NCBI GenBank assembly: GCA_040387735.1
Contig: JAZKDE010000067.1
Coordinates: 1 to 64,000, forward strand
Origin: Arcicella sp040387735
GTDB taxonomy: Bacteria > Bacteroidota > Bacteroidia > Cytophagales > Spirosomataceae
DNA length: 64,000 nt
Reading direction: 5' to 3'
How positions within the stretch are numbered: the stretch's first letter is position 1; every line of letters begins with the position of its first letter. A program made the position numbers and the translations under genes. Under the pieces are notes generated by a model that saw only the letters and a list, made by a program, of their open reading frames with translations, had not been told where the DNA came from and searched no databases. Below, in pieces: positions 36,739-43,825 of this stretch.

Positions 36739-37353
36739 TTACGCAATCCCAATGGTTTCTAATCGTTCAATATGGTTATGACAGTGGGTGATTAATTCGG
36801 GAAAAAACATTCGAAATTCCGCTTCGTACAAATCATAATCTCGGCGTAAATCCTCCGTAGCATTTTCAATATCCGATTTAAAACTCAGTCGCTTAGAAAT
36901 ACCCGTTAAAGCCCATTCAATGCCTTCGTAGGTTTCATAGCTCAAAAACCAATTTCGTTTCACCATTGAATTAACCATTCTTTCCATGGCATCGGGGATT
37001 TCATCCTTGCGTTTTTCCAGTAATTGATAGAATGCTTGACTGTATTCCGACAAAGCAATTTCCGAATATTGCTGAAAGTTTTTCGCCAAAACATGGTCGT
37101 AAAACATATCCACCACAATCCCCGAAAACTTATGATATTTAGGTTGTAAACGGTCAATACTTTGTCTAACGATGGGGTGCGAATCTGTGAAAAAGTCAAT
37201 TTCTCGGTGGAGAGACATTCCATTAACGACCCCTTTTGCGTACTGAGCATGACTTATTTTATTCAAGCGACCTTTCACAAAGTCACCCAAAAAATTTCCA
37301 ATTTTAAGGTCATCATCGTTGCCAGAGAGGTATGTATGTGCTAAAAAGTTCAA
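36739..37353 (-). CDS. Acyl carrier protein phosphodiesterase family protein (AcpH-like, DUF479)
   Basis: The AcpH family removes the 4'-phosphopantetheine arm from acyl carrier protein. The 204-residue protein starts MNFLAHTYLSGNDDDLKIGN, the strongly conserved N-terminus of the family. This decides the start as TTG 37353, since no ATG exists in front of this segment. The conserved FLGDFVKGR, DFFTDSHP and VVDMFYDHVLA motifs carry the acidic and His metal ligands. It is probably co-transcribed with holA. Enzymatic activity has been shown mainly for the E. coli protein, so activity here is by family only. Confidence 0.87.
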   Translation of the reverse strand: MNFLAHTYLSGNDDDLKIGNFLGDFVKGRLNKISHAQYAKGVVNGMSLHREIDFFTDSHPIVRQSIDRLQPKYHKFSGIVVDMFYDHVLAKNFQQYSEIALSEYSQAFYQLLEKRKDEIPDAMERMVNSMVKRNWFLSYETYEGIEWALTGISKRLSFKSDIENATEDLRRDYDLYEAEFRMFFPELITHCHNHIERLETIGIA

Positions 37354-37455
37354 ATTAGTGCTTTTTTTAATTCCGTAACCATAAAGTTAATAAAAAACCA
37401 TTACGTTTTTGAGGGATATGATTAACTTCGTGAATCATTTTAACAACTTAGCATA

Positions 37456-37968
37456 ATGCAAATTACGAATGAAAAAGTTGTTACCTTAGCTTATGAACTA
37501 ACGGTAACGGATGCAGCAGGAGAAAAAGAGTTAGTCGAAACCGTTGAACAGGACGATCCGATGGCTTTTATCCAAGGAATGAGTGGATTACCAGAAGCTT
37601 TTGAGGTGAATATCGAAGGGCTTTCAGTGGGTGACACTTTCGAGTTTTCAATTCCTGCCGAAGAAGGTTACGGAGAATATGACCCGACAGCCGTGGTAGA
37701 ATTACCGAAAGATATATTTAAAGTAGATGGCGAATTCGTAGAAGAAATGTTAGAAGTCGGCAATTTTTTACCAATGACCGACGATAAAGGTAATCAATTG
37801 AATGGCAAAATTTTAGCCGTTGAAGCTGATATTGTAAGAATGGATTTTAATCATCCATTGGCAGATAAAGAAATGTCTTTCAAAGGAACCATTATTGGCG
37901 TGAGAGATGCTTCACAATCGGAGCTTGAACACGGTCACGTACACGGTGCGGGTGGTGTGCAACATTAA
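37456..37968 (+). CDS. FKBP-type peptidyl-prolyl isomerase (SlyD-like)
   Basis: A cytoplasmic proline isomerase/chaperone of 170 residues. The SlyD pattern is clear: NEKVVTLAYELTV, the GLPEAFEVNIEGLSVGD active-site half, FEFSIPAEEGYGEYDPTAVV, then the inserted-flap domain and LADKEMSFKGTIIGVRDAS. The end HGHVHGAGGVQH is His-rich like the metal-binding tail of SlyD, though short. It is a single gene with a strong terminator just downstream. Confidence 0.92.
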   Translation: MQITNEKVVTLAYELTVTDAAGEKELVETVEQDDPMAFIQGMSGLPEAFEVNIEGLSVGDTFEFSIPAEEGYGEYDPTAVVELPKDIFKVDGEFVEEMLEVGNFLPMTDDKGNQLNGKILAVEADIVRMDFNHPLADKEMSFKGTIIGVRDASQSELEHGHVHGAGGVQH

Positions 37969-37989
37969 GATGTTGCGATGATGCGCAAA

Positions 37990-38020
37990 TCCTCTCAAGC
38001 GTTTAAAACGTTTGAGAGGA
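37990..38020 (+). terminator. Terminator downstream of the FKBP isomerase gene
   Basis: Two 15-nt arms (TCCTCTCAAGCGTTT and AAACGTTTGAGAGGA, one G-T pair) surround a single central base and are followed by TTGTTTTA. This is a typical intrinsic terminator 22 nt after the stop codon. Confidence 0.8.
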
Positions 38021-38080
38021 TTGTTTTACGTTCTCAATGCAACATTCTTTGAAAATCATTTTCACTTCTTTAAACCATTT

Positions 38081-38548
38081 ATGCAGAAACCAGATTTTGA
38101 CGATATCTTCATGGACTTGGCGGTAAACCTGGCCAAACGTTCCCATTGCATCAAAGCTCAAGTTGGGGCAGTCTTGACAAAAGACACTCGAATTATCTCC
38201 ATTGGGTATAATGGTCCACCCGCTGGTACCCACAATTGCGATATTGAATTTCCAGTAGATGGTTGTGAAAGAGATTCAAAAGGAAGTTGTTCTTTGGCAC
38301 TGCACGCAGAACAAAACGCCATTTTGTACGCCGCTAAAAACGGAGCGTTAATCGAAGGTTCGACCATTTACGTTACTCTTTCGCCCTGTATAGCCTGCGC
38401 AAGAATCATTTACAGCATGAAAATTGCGAAAGTAATTTTTCTAAATTCTTACGCTGAATATAAAAAGATTGGCAAAGATGAAGGCGTCGAGTTTTTGAGG
38501 AAATTTGGCGTGGAGGTGGTGAGGTATGCCGCAGATAAATTGGAATAA
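38081..38548 (+). CDS. Deoxycytidylate deaminase family protein
   Basis: Deaminates dCMP to dUMP, feeding dTMP synthesis. The zinc-binding deaminase motifs are present as HAEQNAILYAAK and TLSPCIACARIIYSMK (HAE...PCxxC). The N-terminus MQKPDFDDIFMDLAVNLAKR at ATG 38081 gives 155 residues, the normal size; the longer frame begins at a TTG within the preceding terminator hairpin and is rejected. It is a single gene, facing the U32 gene across a strong bidirectional hairpin. Confidence 0.92.
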   Translation: MQKPDFDDIFMDLAVNLAKRSHCIKAQVGAVLTKDTRIISIGYNGPPAGTHNCDIEFPVDGCERDSKGSCSLALHAEQNAILYAAKNGALIEGSTIYVTLSPCIACARIIYSMKIAKVIFLNSYAEYKKIGKDEGVEFLRKFGVEVVRYAADKLE

Positions 38549-38578
38549 GTCCGTTTTTCGTCCCTATTGGTCGAATTA

Positions 38579-38620
38579 AATTTCCCGAAATAACCCCTAA
38601 GGGCGTTATTTCGGGAAATT
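38579..38620. terminator. Strong bidirectional terminator
   Basis: A perfect 16-bp stem (AATTTCCCGAAATAAC with GTTATTTCGGGAAATT) is capped by a further CCC/GGG. It lies between the convergent deaminase and U32 genes and serves both. Confidence 0.85.
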
Positions 38621-38627
38621 ACTATTT

Positions 38628-40517
38628 TTACCTCCCAACGTAACCAATTTGCTCGTCCTCATCTTCAAAAACCAATTCTGCATCTTTCTCCCAAATTTCC
38701 ATTTCACAAGGTTTGCAGTTGAATTTTAATTTGTACTCATTCTCCCCGTGTTTCAAGGTTAAAGGCTCGACTAACTTCTCCCCCATCGTTTCCCGTTGAA
38801 ATCTGGCACATTTACCTAATTCGTATTTTACGCAGTATTTAGTCGTCATTACCCGAGCTTTTCCCGGATCCCATTGTAATTCAAAGGCCTTTTCAATTTC
38901 CGTTACGCCATGTCTTTTGTAGAAAGCTCTCGCCATTTTATTCGACACATTGTACATAAAATCCAGTTTCTGCACGGGATACGGGTGGTCGGTTTTCGTA
39001 ATTTGAAATTCTTCTCGGTGGTATTCATTCACCCGAATATCAACCAATTGCTCCAAGGCTTCCCGTCTGATTTCATTTACTTTTGAAATGGGTAAAAACC
39101 AGTTTTCCGACAATTCCACCTCTACATTATCAACAATAAACGGTGTATTACCCGTTTTTGCGAGATTCTTTTTGATGTTTGGAATGACCGATTCTTGGCT
39201 TTTCGCTAATTCTTTGGCAGTCTGAAAACTTTGTACACTTTGGTGTCCGTCTTCATCAGTCACCCATAATTGGAAACCATCGGCGGTTTCCGTAAATTTG
39301 AGGCTCACGCCAATTTTACGAACCGCACTATTTTCCTTTTCAACCATTTTGTTAAATTCGGCATCCGAATTTCGATAAATGACCGTCCCAACTGGCAAAG
39401 ATTTAAACGTATTTGGCACCACCAAGCCATTAATGATAATGTTCACTTGCGTTCCATCGGGTTCGCCATTTTCATTGACAAAAAATAGTCCATCGCCATT
39501 ATTCAATTTTTCAAAATTTTCAATCACGTAGCCATTTGCTTTGATTTCTAGCAATTTACCAATCAATTGCCCTTGCGATTTCGGACTTTCCCAAGAACCA
39601 ATTTTCTCTTTCCGTTTATTAACAAAATAATCCGTATAACCTCGATTAAAACTTCTATCCATTTCTGGCTCAAAATTATAGAACGTTCTACCCGAAGAAG
39701 CCTTTTCAAACTTATCGGTATTATTTTCCAAGAAGGAATCCAATTTCTTCCGTAAATAGGAAGTATTGTTTTTCACGTAAACAATATCCTTCAAGCGTCC
39801 TTCAATTTTAAAAGACGTAACCCCCGCTTCAATTAAATTGGGTAATTGGTCGCTCAAATCTAAATCTTTGATAGACAATAAATGACTGTTGGCAATTAAA
39901 GTTTTGCCCGTACCGTCAATTAACTGGTAAGGCAAACGGCAGTTTTGAGCACAAGAACCACGGTTGGCACTACGCTCACCATTGGCAACGCTCATGTAGC
40001 AATTCCCACTAAACGATACGCACAAAGCCCCCGAAACGAAGAATTCTAATTCCACGTCGGTTGCTTCGCTGATTTCACGGACTTGGTCTAAATTCAATTC
40101 TCTTGCCAACACAACCCGTTTCATGCCAGCATCTTTCAAGAATTTGACGTGTTTAGCATCTCGGTTATTGGCTTGGGTACTCGCATGAATAACGATAGGC
40201 GGCAAATCCATCTCCATAATTGCCATATCCTGCACAATGAGTGCATCCACGCCAATATCGTATAATTGATAGATTAATTTTTTACATAAATCCAATTCAT
40301 TGTCGTAGAGAATCGTATTGATCACGACAAACACTTGTGCCTTAAAAAGGTGAGCATACTTCACCATTTCCGCAATATCCTCCAGAGAATTGGTCGCATT
40401 TGACCTGGCTCCAAATTGAGGAGCTCCAATATATACAGCATCTGCACCCGCATTAATGGCAGCCATTCCTTGAAACAGGTTTTTGGCAGGGGCAAGAATT
40501 TCAACTTTCTTTTTCAT
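38628..40517 (-). CDS. Peptidase U32 family protein (RlhA/TrhP-related hydroxylation factor)
   Basis: A 629-residue protein that begins MKKKVEILAPAKNLFQGM and carries the U32 signature region SGNCYMSVANGERSANRGSC...QNC. Cys-rich C-terminal segments (KYCVKYELGKCARF and FNCKPCEMEIW) are likely metal or iron-sulfur ligands. Despite the peptidase name, the characterised members (RlhA, TrhP) act in prephenate-dependent hydroxylation of 23S rRNA or tRNA, so an RNA-modification role is more likely than proteolysis. The start is ATG 40517; the TTG frame at 40538 is rejected. A TAATTTTG -7 element lies 26 nt upstream. The 5' end of this gene is duplicated at 42683-42775. Confidence 0.88.
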   Translation of the reverse strand: MKKKVEILAPAKNLFQGMAAINAGADAVYIGAPQFGARSNATNSLEDIAEMVKYAHLFKAQVFVVINTILYDNELDLCKKLIYQLYDIGVDALIVQDMAIMEMDLPPIVIHASTQANNRDAKHVKFLKDAGMKRVVLARELNLDQVREISEATDVELEFFVSGALCVSFSGNCYMSVANGERSANRGSCAQNCRLPYQLIDGTGKTLIANSHLLSIKDLDLSDQLPNLIEAGVTSFKIEGRLKDIVYVKNNTSYLRKKLDSFLENNTDKFEKASSGRTFYNFEPEMDRSFNRGYTDYFVNKRKEKIGSWESPKSQGQLIGKLLEIKANGYVIENFEKLNNGDGLFFVNENGEPDGTQVNIIINGLVVPNTFKSLPVGTVIYRNSDAEFNKMVEKENSAVRKIGVSLKFTETADGFQLWVTDEDGHQSVQSFQTAKELAKSQESVIPNIKKNLAKTGNTPFIVDNVEVELSENWFLPISKVNEIRREALEQLVDIRVNEYHREEFQITKTDHPYPVQKLDFMYNVSNKMARAFYKRHGVTEIEKAFELQWDPGKARVMTTKYCVKYELGKCARFQRETMGEKLVEPLTLKHGENEYKLKFNCKPCEMEIWEKDAELVFEDEDEQIGYVGR

Positions 40518-40557
40518 TTTGTAATTAAATTGTAACAAGATGCAAAATTACGGAATT
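40464..40557 (-). repeat. Direct repeat, copy A (U32 gene promoter, leader and first 18 codons)
   Basis: This segment recurs, in the same orientation, at 42683-42775. The coding part differs by one synonymous base over 18 codons; the non-coding leader has diverged more but keeps the promoter element. It is the functional copy. Confidence 0.9.
40543..40550 (-). promoter_or_regulatory. -7 promoter element of the U32 family gene
   Basis: TAATTTTG on the minus strand is a full match to TAnnTTTG, 25 nt before the ATG. The -33 box is weak. The same element is retained in the displaced copy at 42761-42768, which supports its importance. Confidence 0.6.
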
Positions 40558-40610
40558 GTTGACAGAAAATAGGAGTGCATCCGAAATTAGGATTAAATTT
40601 CGTAAAGTTA

Positions 40611-40640
40611 TTGAGATTTAATCTTAGAGAGATATTTTTG
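40611..40640 (+). promoter_or_regulatory. Promoter of the phosphodiesterase gene
   Basis: TTG (40611-40613), a 19-nt spacer and TATTTTTG (40633-40640) form a full match to the Bacteroidota vegetative promoter, 54 nt before the ATG at 40695. Confidence 0.75.
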
Positions 40641-40694
40641 TAAAATTGAAAAATAAACTATTTAACATTTAAACAATTCCTCAAACTTATTCTC

Positions 40695-41924
40695 ATGAAA
40701 ATTAGACTTGCCACTCTACTTACCTTTCTATTTATTTCCTCCTCCCTTATTGCTCAAAAAACCCATAAAGTCGTTTTTGTTATTGCCGATGGTATTCCTT
40801 ATGATGTCATTCAATCATACCCAATGCCAAATCTCAAATTATTTACCAAGAACGGAGGAATCGTTCCCGCTTACGTAGGAGGAGAAAAAAATCATTATTC
40901 AGAAACCCCAACCATTTCAGCAGTTGGTTATAATAGTCTTTTGACCGGAACTTGGGTAAATAAGCATAATGTTTGGGGCAATGACATTACGGCACCAAAC
41001 TATCATTATTGGAATGTATTTAGGTATTTAAAAAACGAATTTCCTGCTAAAAAAACCGCCATTTTTTCTACTTGGGAAGACAATCGGACGAAACTTATTG
41101 GTAGTGCCAGTAAAGCAGCCGACAACCTACTCCCCGATTTCGTTTTTGATGGTTATGAATTGGACACTTTAAAATTTCCCCACGATAAAAATGGCCACTT
41201 TTACAACAAAATAGATGATTTTGTCATCGCAAATGCCTGCACCACCCTTAAGAAAGATGCTCCCGATTTATCGTGGATATATTTGGAATACACCGACGAA
41301 ATGGGGCATCGACACGGCGATAGTCCTGATTTTCTGAATGCCTTAAATAAATTGGATAGTCAAATCGGCAAACTGGGAGAAACAATTCGGTATCGAGAGA
41401 AAAAATTTAATGAAGAATGGCTTGTCATCATCACAACCGACCACGGAAGGGACACTTTTGGCTATCACCACGGCGGTCAGACCAACCGTGAACGTAATAC
41501 TTGGATGGCTACTAACTACCTTAGGATGAACGATTATTTCAAAAAGCAACAACCCGCCATTGTGGACATTGCTCCCACGATCTTACGTTTTTTGGAGGTA
41601 CCCACCAGTCGTGACCAACAATTTGAAATAGACGGTGTACCCATGCTTGGTGAACTTTCGGCCATAAACCTCGAAGCAGAAATTAAAAAAGACAAACTTT
41701 TGGTTCGTTGGACACCCTTGAACAAAAACGGAAAAGCAAAAATTTGGGTTTCAACGAGTAACGACTTTAAAGCGGGTAAAAAAGACCATTACCAATTGAT
41801 GAAAGAGATAGATGTCAAAGATTGGCGTACCGAAATACCCCTTGATGATTTAAAATCTGATTTTTACAAAATTGTCCTTGAAATGCCTTACAATACCCTA
41901 AACCGTTGGATTATAAAGCACTAA
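40695..41924 (+). CDS. Secreted alkaline phosphatase-fold phosphodiesterase (nucleotide pyrophosphatase type)
   Basis: A 409-residue protein with a signal peptide (LLTFLFISSSLIAQK), so it works in the periplasm or outside. The type I phosphodiesterase/nucleotide pyrophosphatase fold is shown by VVFVIADGIPYDVI (first metal Asp), the TISAVGYNSLLTG nucleophile region, LEYTDEMGHRHG and VIITTDHGRDTFGYHHGG (metal Asp/His residues). The likely substrate is a phosphodiester or nucleotide, not defined here. The gene has its own promoter and is followed 43 nt later by a truncated GMC oxidoreductase. Together they may once have been one catabolic operon. Confidence 0.88.
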   Translation: MKIRLATLLTFLFISSSLIAQKTHKVVFVIADGIPYDVIQSYPMPNLKLFTKNGGIVPAYVGGEKNHYSETPTISAVGYNSLLTGTWVNKHNVWGNDITAPNYHYWNVFRYLKNEFPAKKTAIFSTWEDNRTKLIGSASKAADNLLPDFVFDGYELDTLKFPHDKNGHFYNKIDDFVIANACTTLKKDAPDLSWIYLEYTDEMGHRHGDSPDFLNALNKLDSQIGKLGETIRYREKKFNEEWLVIITTDHGRDTFGYHHGGQTNRERNTWMATNYLRMNDYFKKQQPAIVDIAPTILRFLEVPTSRDQQFEIDGVPMLGELSAINLEAEIKKDKLLVRWTPLNKNGKAKIWVSTSNDFKAGKKDHYQLMKEIDVKDWRTEIPLDDLKSDFYKIVLEMPYNTLNRWIIKH

Positions 41925-41967
41925 AAATATTTATAAAACCTGCGATCAACTTTCAACAAACTTTACA

Positions 41968-42753
41968 ATGGAATTAAATGACCCTTTCGATTTTACCGTA
42001 GCTTCTGGTAAAAATAATCCGTACGACGCCATTGTAATCGGAAGTGGGATCAGTGGCGGATGGGCAGCCAAAGAACTTTGCGATCAAGGCTTACATACGC
42101 TTGTGTTGGAACGGGGCAGAAATGTTGAACACGTAAAAGATTACCCAACCGCCATGCTTGATACTTGGGAGTTTAAGCATTTACAGCAATTACCGCTCAA
42201 AACCATTCAAGAAAATCCAATCATAAGCCAAGCAGCGGGTTACGGAGAAGATACCGAACATTTTTTTATTAAAGATGCTGACCATCCATACATCCAAGAA
42301 AAGCCATTTAATTGGGTTCGTGGGTATCAAGTGGGAGGAAAATCATTGATTTGGGGAAGAGCTTGCCCACGCTGGAGCCCCTTTGAGTTTGATGCACCCG
42401 ACAGGTTAGGTTATGGCATGAAATGGCCCATTCAATACAAGGATATTGCCCCGTGGTACGCTCATGTAGAAAAATTTATTGGCGTTTGTGGCAACAAAGA
42501 TGGCATAGAAACCATGCCCGATGGAGAATTCTTACCTCCCTTTGATTTTAATTGCGTAGAAGATTCCATGAAAACAAAGATTAATAGCAAGTATAAAAAT
42601 CGTTTTATGGTTCAAGGCCGATGGGCACACGTTACTAAACCCACCGATTTGCACACCAAGCAAGGCCGGGCATTTTGTCAGGCATTCCTTGAAAAAGGTT
42701 TTTGGCAGGGGCAAGAATTTCAACTTTCTTTTTCATTTTGTAATTATTTGTAA
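41968..42753 (+). pseudogene. GMC-family oxidoreductase, truncated to its N-terminal half
   Basis: The N-terminus is a normal FAD-binding GMC oxidoreductase (YDAIVIGSGISGGWAAKEL; VLERGRN; GYQVGGKSLIWGRACPRWSP). The frame ends after 261 residues, whereas family members have about 550-570 and keep their catalytic His pair in the missing half. The last about 25 residues (after GRAFCQ) are not GMC sequence: the DNA there is the antisense of the 5' end of the U32 gene found 2.2 kb upstream. The gene is thus broken by a recombination junction near 42681 and cannot make an active enzyme. It starts 43 nt after the phosphodiesterase. Confidence 0.9.
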
Positions 42754-42775
42754 TAGGTTACAAAATTACGGAATT
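42683..42775 (-). pseudogene. Displaced 5' fragment of a second U32-family gene (direct repeat, copy B)
   Basis: On the minus strand it reads promoter TAATTTTG (42768-42761), a leader, ATG 42736 and 18 codons that translate to the same 18 residues as the intact U32 gene (MKKKVEILAPAKNLFQGM), then breaks off into GMC oxidoreductase sequence. One synonymous difference in the codons and several differences in the leader suggest it came from a related but not identical copy. It could drive antisense transcription into the truncated GMC gene. Confidence 0.88.
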
Positions 42776-42787
42776 ATCAGTAAATAC

Positions 42788-42817
42788 TTGCTTTCTCCTT
42801 TGAATTGGATAAATTTG
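42788..42817 (+). promoter_or_regulatory. Promoter of the four-gene overlapping cassette
   Basis: TTG (42788-42790), a 19-nt spacer and TAAATTTG (42810-42817) match the Bacteroidota vegetative promoter in full, 88 nt before the first ATG (42905). It lies immediately beyond the end of repeat copy B. Confidence 0.72.
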
Positions 42818-42904
42818 TAGTAGTATTTAAGCTGATTCAAGACAAGTAGAATTTTATTATTGGGCGAATTAATTTTCTTATACGTGTTTTTAAAATTTAA
42901 GATT

Positions 42905-43105
42905 ATGACAATTAAAATACATACTATTTCAGCAAAAAAAATCAAGTTGATTAATAAAATCTTGATTGCAGGAAATTATACCTTTAATGAGGTTAATGAG
43001 CAAGAAGAGGAATCCGAAAAAAAGGATTTGACGGTAAAAGATTTTCGTTCAATGATTAAAAATAGACGACCTCAAATGCTTGGTAAAACCTTACAAAATT
43101 TATGA
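42905..43105 (+). CDS. Putative antitoxin (66 residues), gene 1 of cassette
   Basis: A small protein starting MTIKIHTISAKKIKLINKIL, with an acidic middle (VNEQEEESEKKD) and a basic tail (DFRSMIKNRRPQML). I do not recognise its family. It is called an antitoxin because it directly precedes, with a 4-bp ATGA overlap, a MazF/PemK-like gene, which is the normal gene order for such pairs. The longer frame from 42860 starts with TTG and adds hydrophobic residues between promoter and ATG; I prefer ATG 42905. Confidence 0.6.
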   Translation: MTIKIHTISAKKIKLINKILIAGNYTFNEVNEQEEESEKKDLTVKDFRSMIKNRRPQMLGKTLQNL

Positions 43106-43455
43106 TAGGTAAAATATCTCCTCTTGAAATCATTGAAGCCAATTTTTTCTTTCCAAATGAAGGTGTTTTTAAACCACACCCTGTTTTAGTAGTATCGACC
43201 ACAGAACTTTTTGAAGAGGAAGAAATATTTTATGGCGTTTTAATGACAACTAAGAATATTTTGCCCAAATATACAATAAGAATTGAGCCAACATGGTTAA
43301 CAAAATCTTCAACAAAAGAAGGATATTTTGCAACTCACTTTTTGCAAATATTCACAATGGATGATGTCACCAAACGGTCTAACACTTTCTTAAAAGGTGA
43401 ATACTTTGACAGAATAAAATCTAAAATTATAAATTCTGTATTTCATGAAGTCTAA
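43102..43455 (+). CDS. MazF/PemK-like toxin family protein, gene 2 of cassette
   Basis: A 117-residue protein with the layout of the PemK/MazF barrel: an N-terminal strand and loop ending in HPVLVVSTTELFEEEEIFYG (the PVLVVS strand), a middle strand GVLMTTKN, the basic/Trp segment RIEPTWLTKSS, and EGYFATHFLQIFTMDDV, where MazF has its second catalytic strand. MazF proteins cut mRNA at short sequences. The usual N-terminal Arg before PVLVVS is replaced by KPHP, so this is a divergent member or a relative that has lost activity. It overlaps both neighbours (4 bp and 11 bp). Confidence 0.65.
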   Translation: MIGKISPLEIIEANFFFPNEGVFKPHPVLVVSTTELFEEEEIFYGVLMTTKNILPKYTIRIEPTWLTKSSTKEGYFATHFLQIFTMDDVTKRSNTFLKGEYFDRIKSKIINSVFHEV

Positions 43456-43594
43456 AAAAATATATGAGGTTGTAATTGACAATCCAAAGACGGTAAAAGC
43501 ATTTGGGGAGTTAATGATTTTACTTGGATTTGAGGAAAAATCAAAAAATGAATTTATTGAAAAAAGTTCTTCTTCAGGTAAATCAAAAAAATGA
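43445..43594 (+). CDS. Small 49-residue protein, gene 3 of cassette
   Basis: ATG 43445 opens a 49-codon frame (MKSKKIYEVVIDNPKTVKAF ... SGKSKK) that overlaps the toxin-like gene by 11 bp and the next gene by 4 bp (ATGA at 43591-43594). The overlaps on both sides and the lack of any other use for this interval argue that it is translated. It is charged, with one strand-like N-terminus and a Ser/Lys tail. I know no family for it; a second small regulator or partner for the toxin-like protein is possible. Confidence 0.6.
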   Translation: MKSKKIYEVVIDNPKTVKAFGELMILLGFEEKSKNEFIEKSSSSGKSKK

Positions 43595-43800
43595 AAGACT
43601 ACCTATACACCATAATAATCTGCCTTCAAGCAATTTGTATAATTTCAATTTTGTTCTTTACATTTACATTCTTAGCGGCAAATGGTAGCGGACATAATAT
43701 TCCAAGAAGTACCAATTTTTTCTTTGGAGGTATATGTATAATCTCATTTGTAAGCTTTTGCCTTCTGGGTGTTTGGCAAGAAAACATTAAACGAAAGTAA
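43591..43800 (+). CDS. Small two-helix membrane protein, gene 4 of cassette
   Basis: A 69-residue protein with two hydrophobic segments (IIICLQAICIISILFFTFTF and GGICIISFVSFCLLGVW) joined by a short polar loop (NGSGHNIPRSTNFF) and a basic end. No family is recognised. It is coupled to gene 3 by a 4-bp overlap, so it is translated as part of the cassette. Its small size and membrane location fit a membrane-acting effector or an anchor for the other products, but this is inference only. Confidence 0.6.
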   Translation: MKDYLYTIIICLQAICIISILFFTFTFLAANGSGHNIPRSTNFFFGGICIISFVSFCLLGVWQENIKRK

Positions 43801-43825
43801 TTCTAAATTACCTTAAAAAATCTTT

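Noticed and set aside
38012..38080. N-terminal extension of the dCMP deaminase
   Set aside because: It starts with TTG inside the upstream terminator hairpin; the ATG at 38081 fits the family.
40464..42775. Insertion sequence bounded by direct repeats
   Set aside because: The 93-bp repeats are host-gene sequence, far longer than target-site duplications, and no transposase lies between them.
42860..42904. N-terminal extension of the putative antitoxin
   Set aside because: It uses a TTG codon and adds 15 hydrophobic residues; ATG 42905 is preferred, though the extension cannot be fully excluded.
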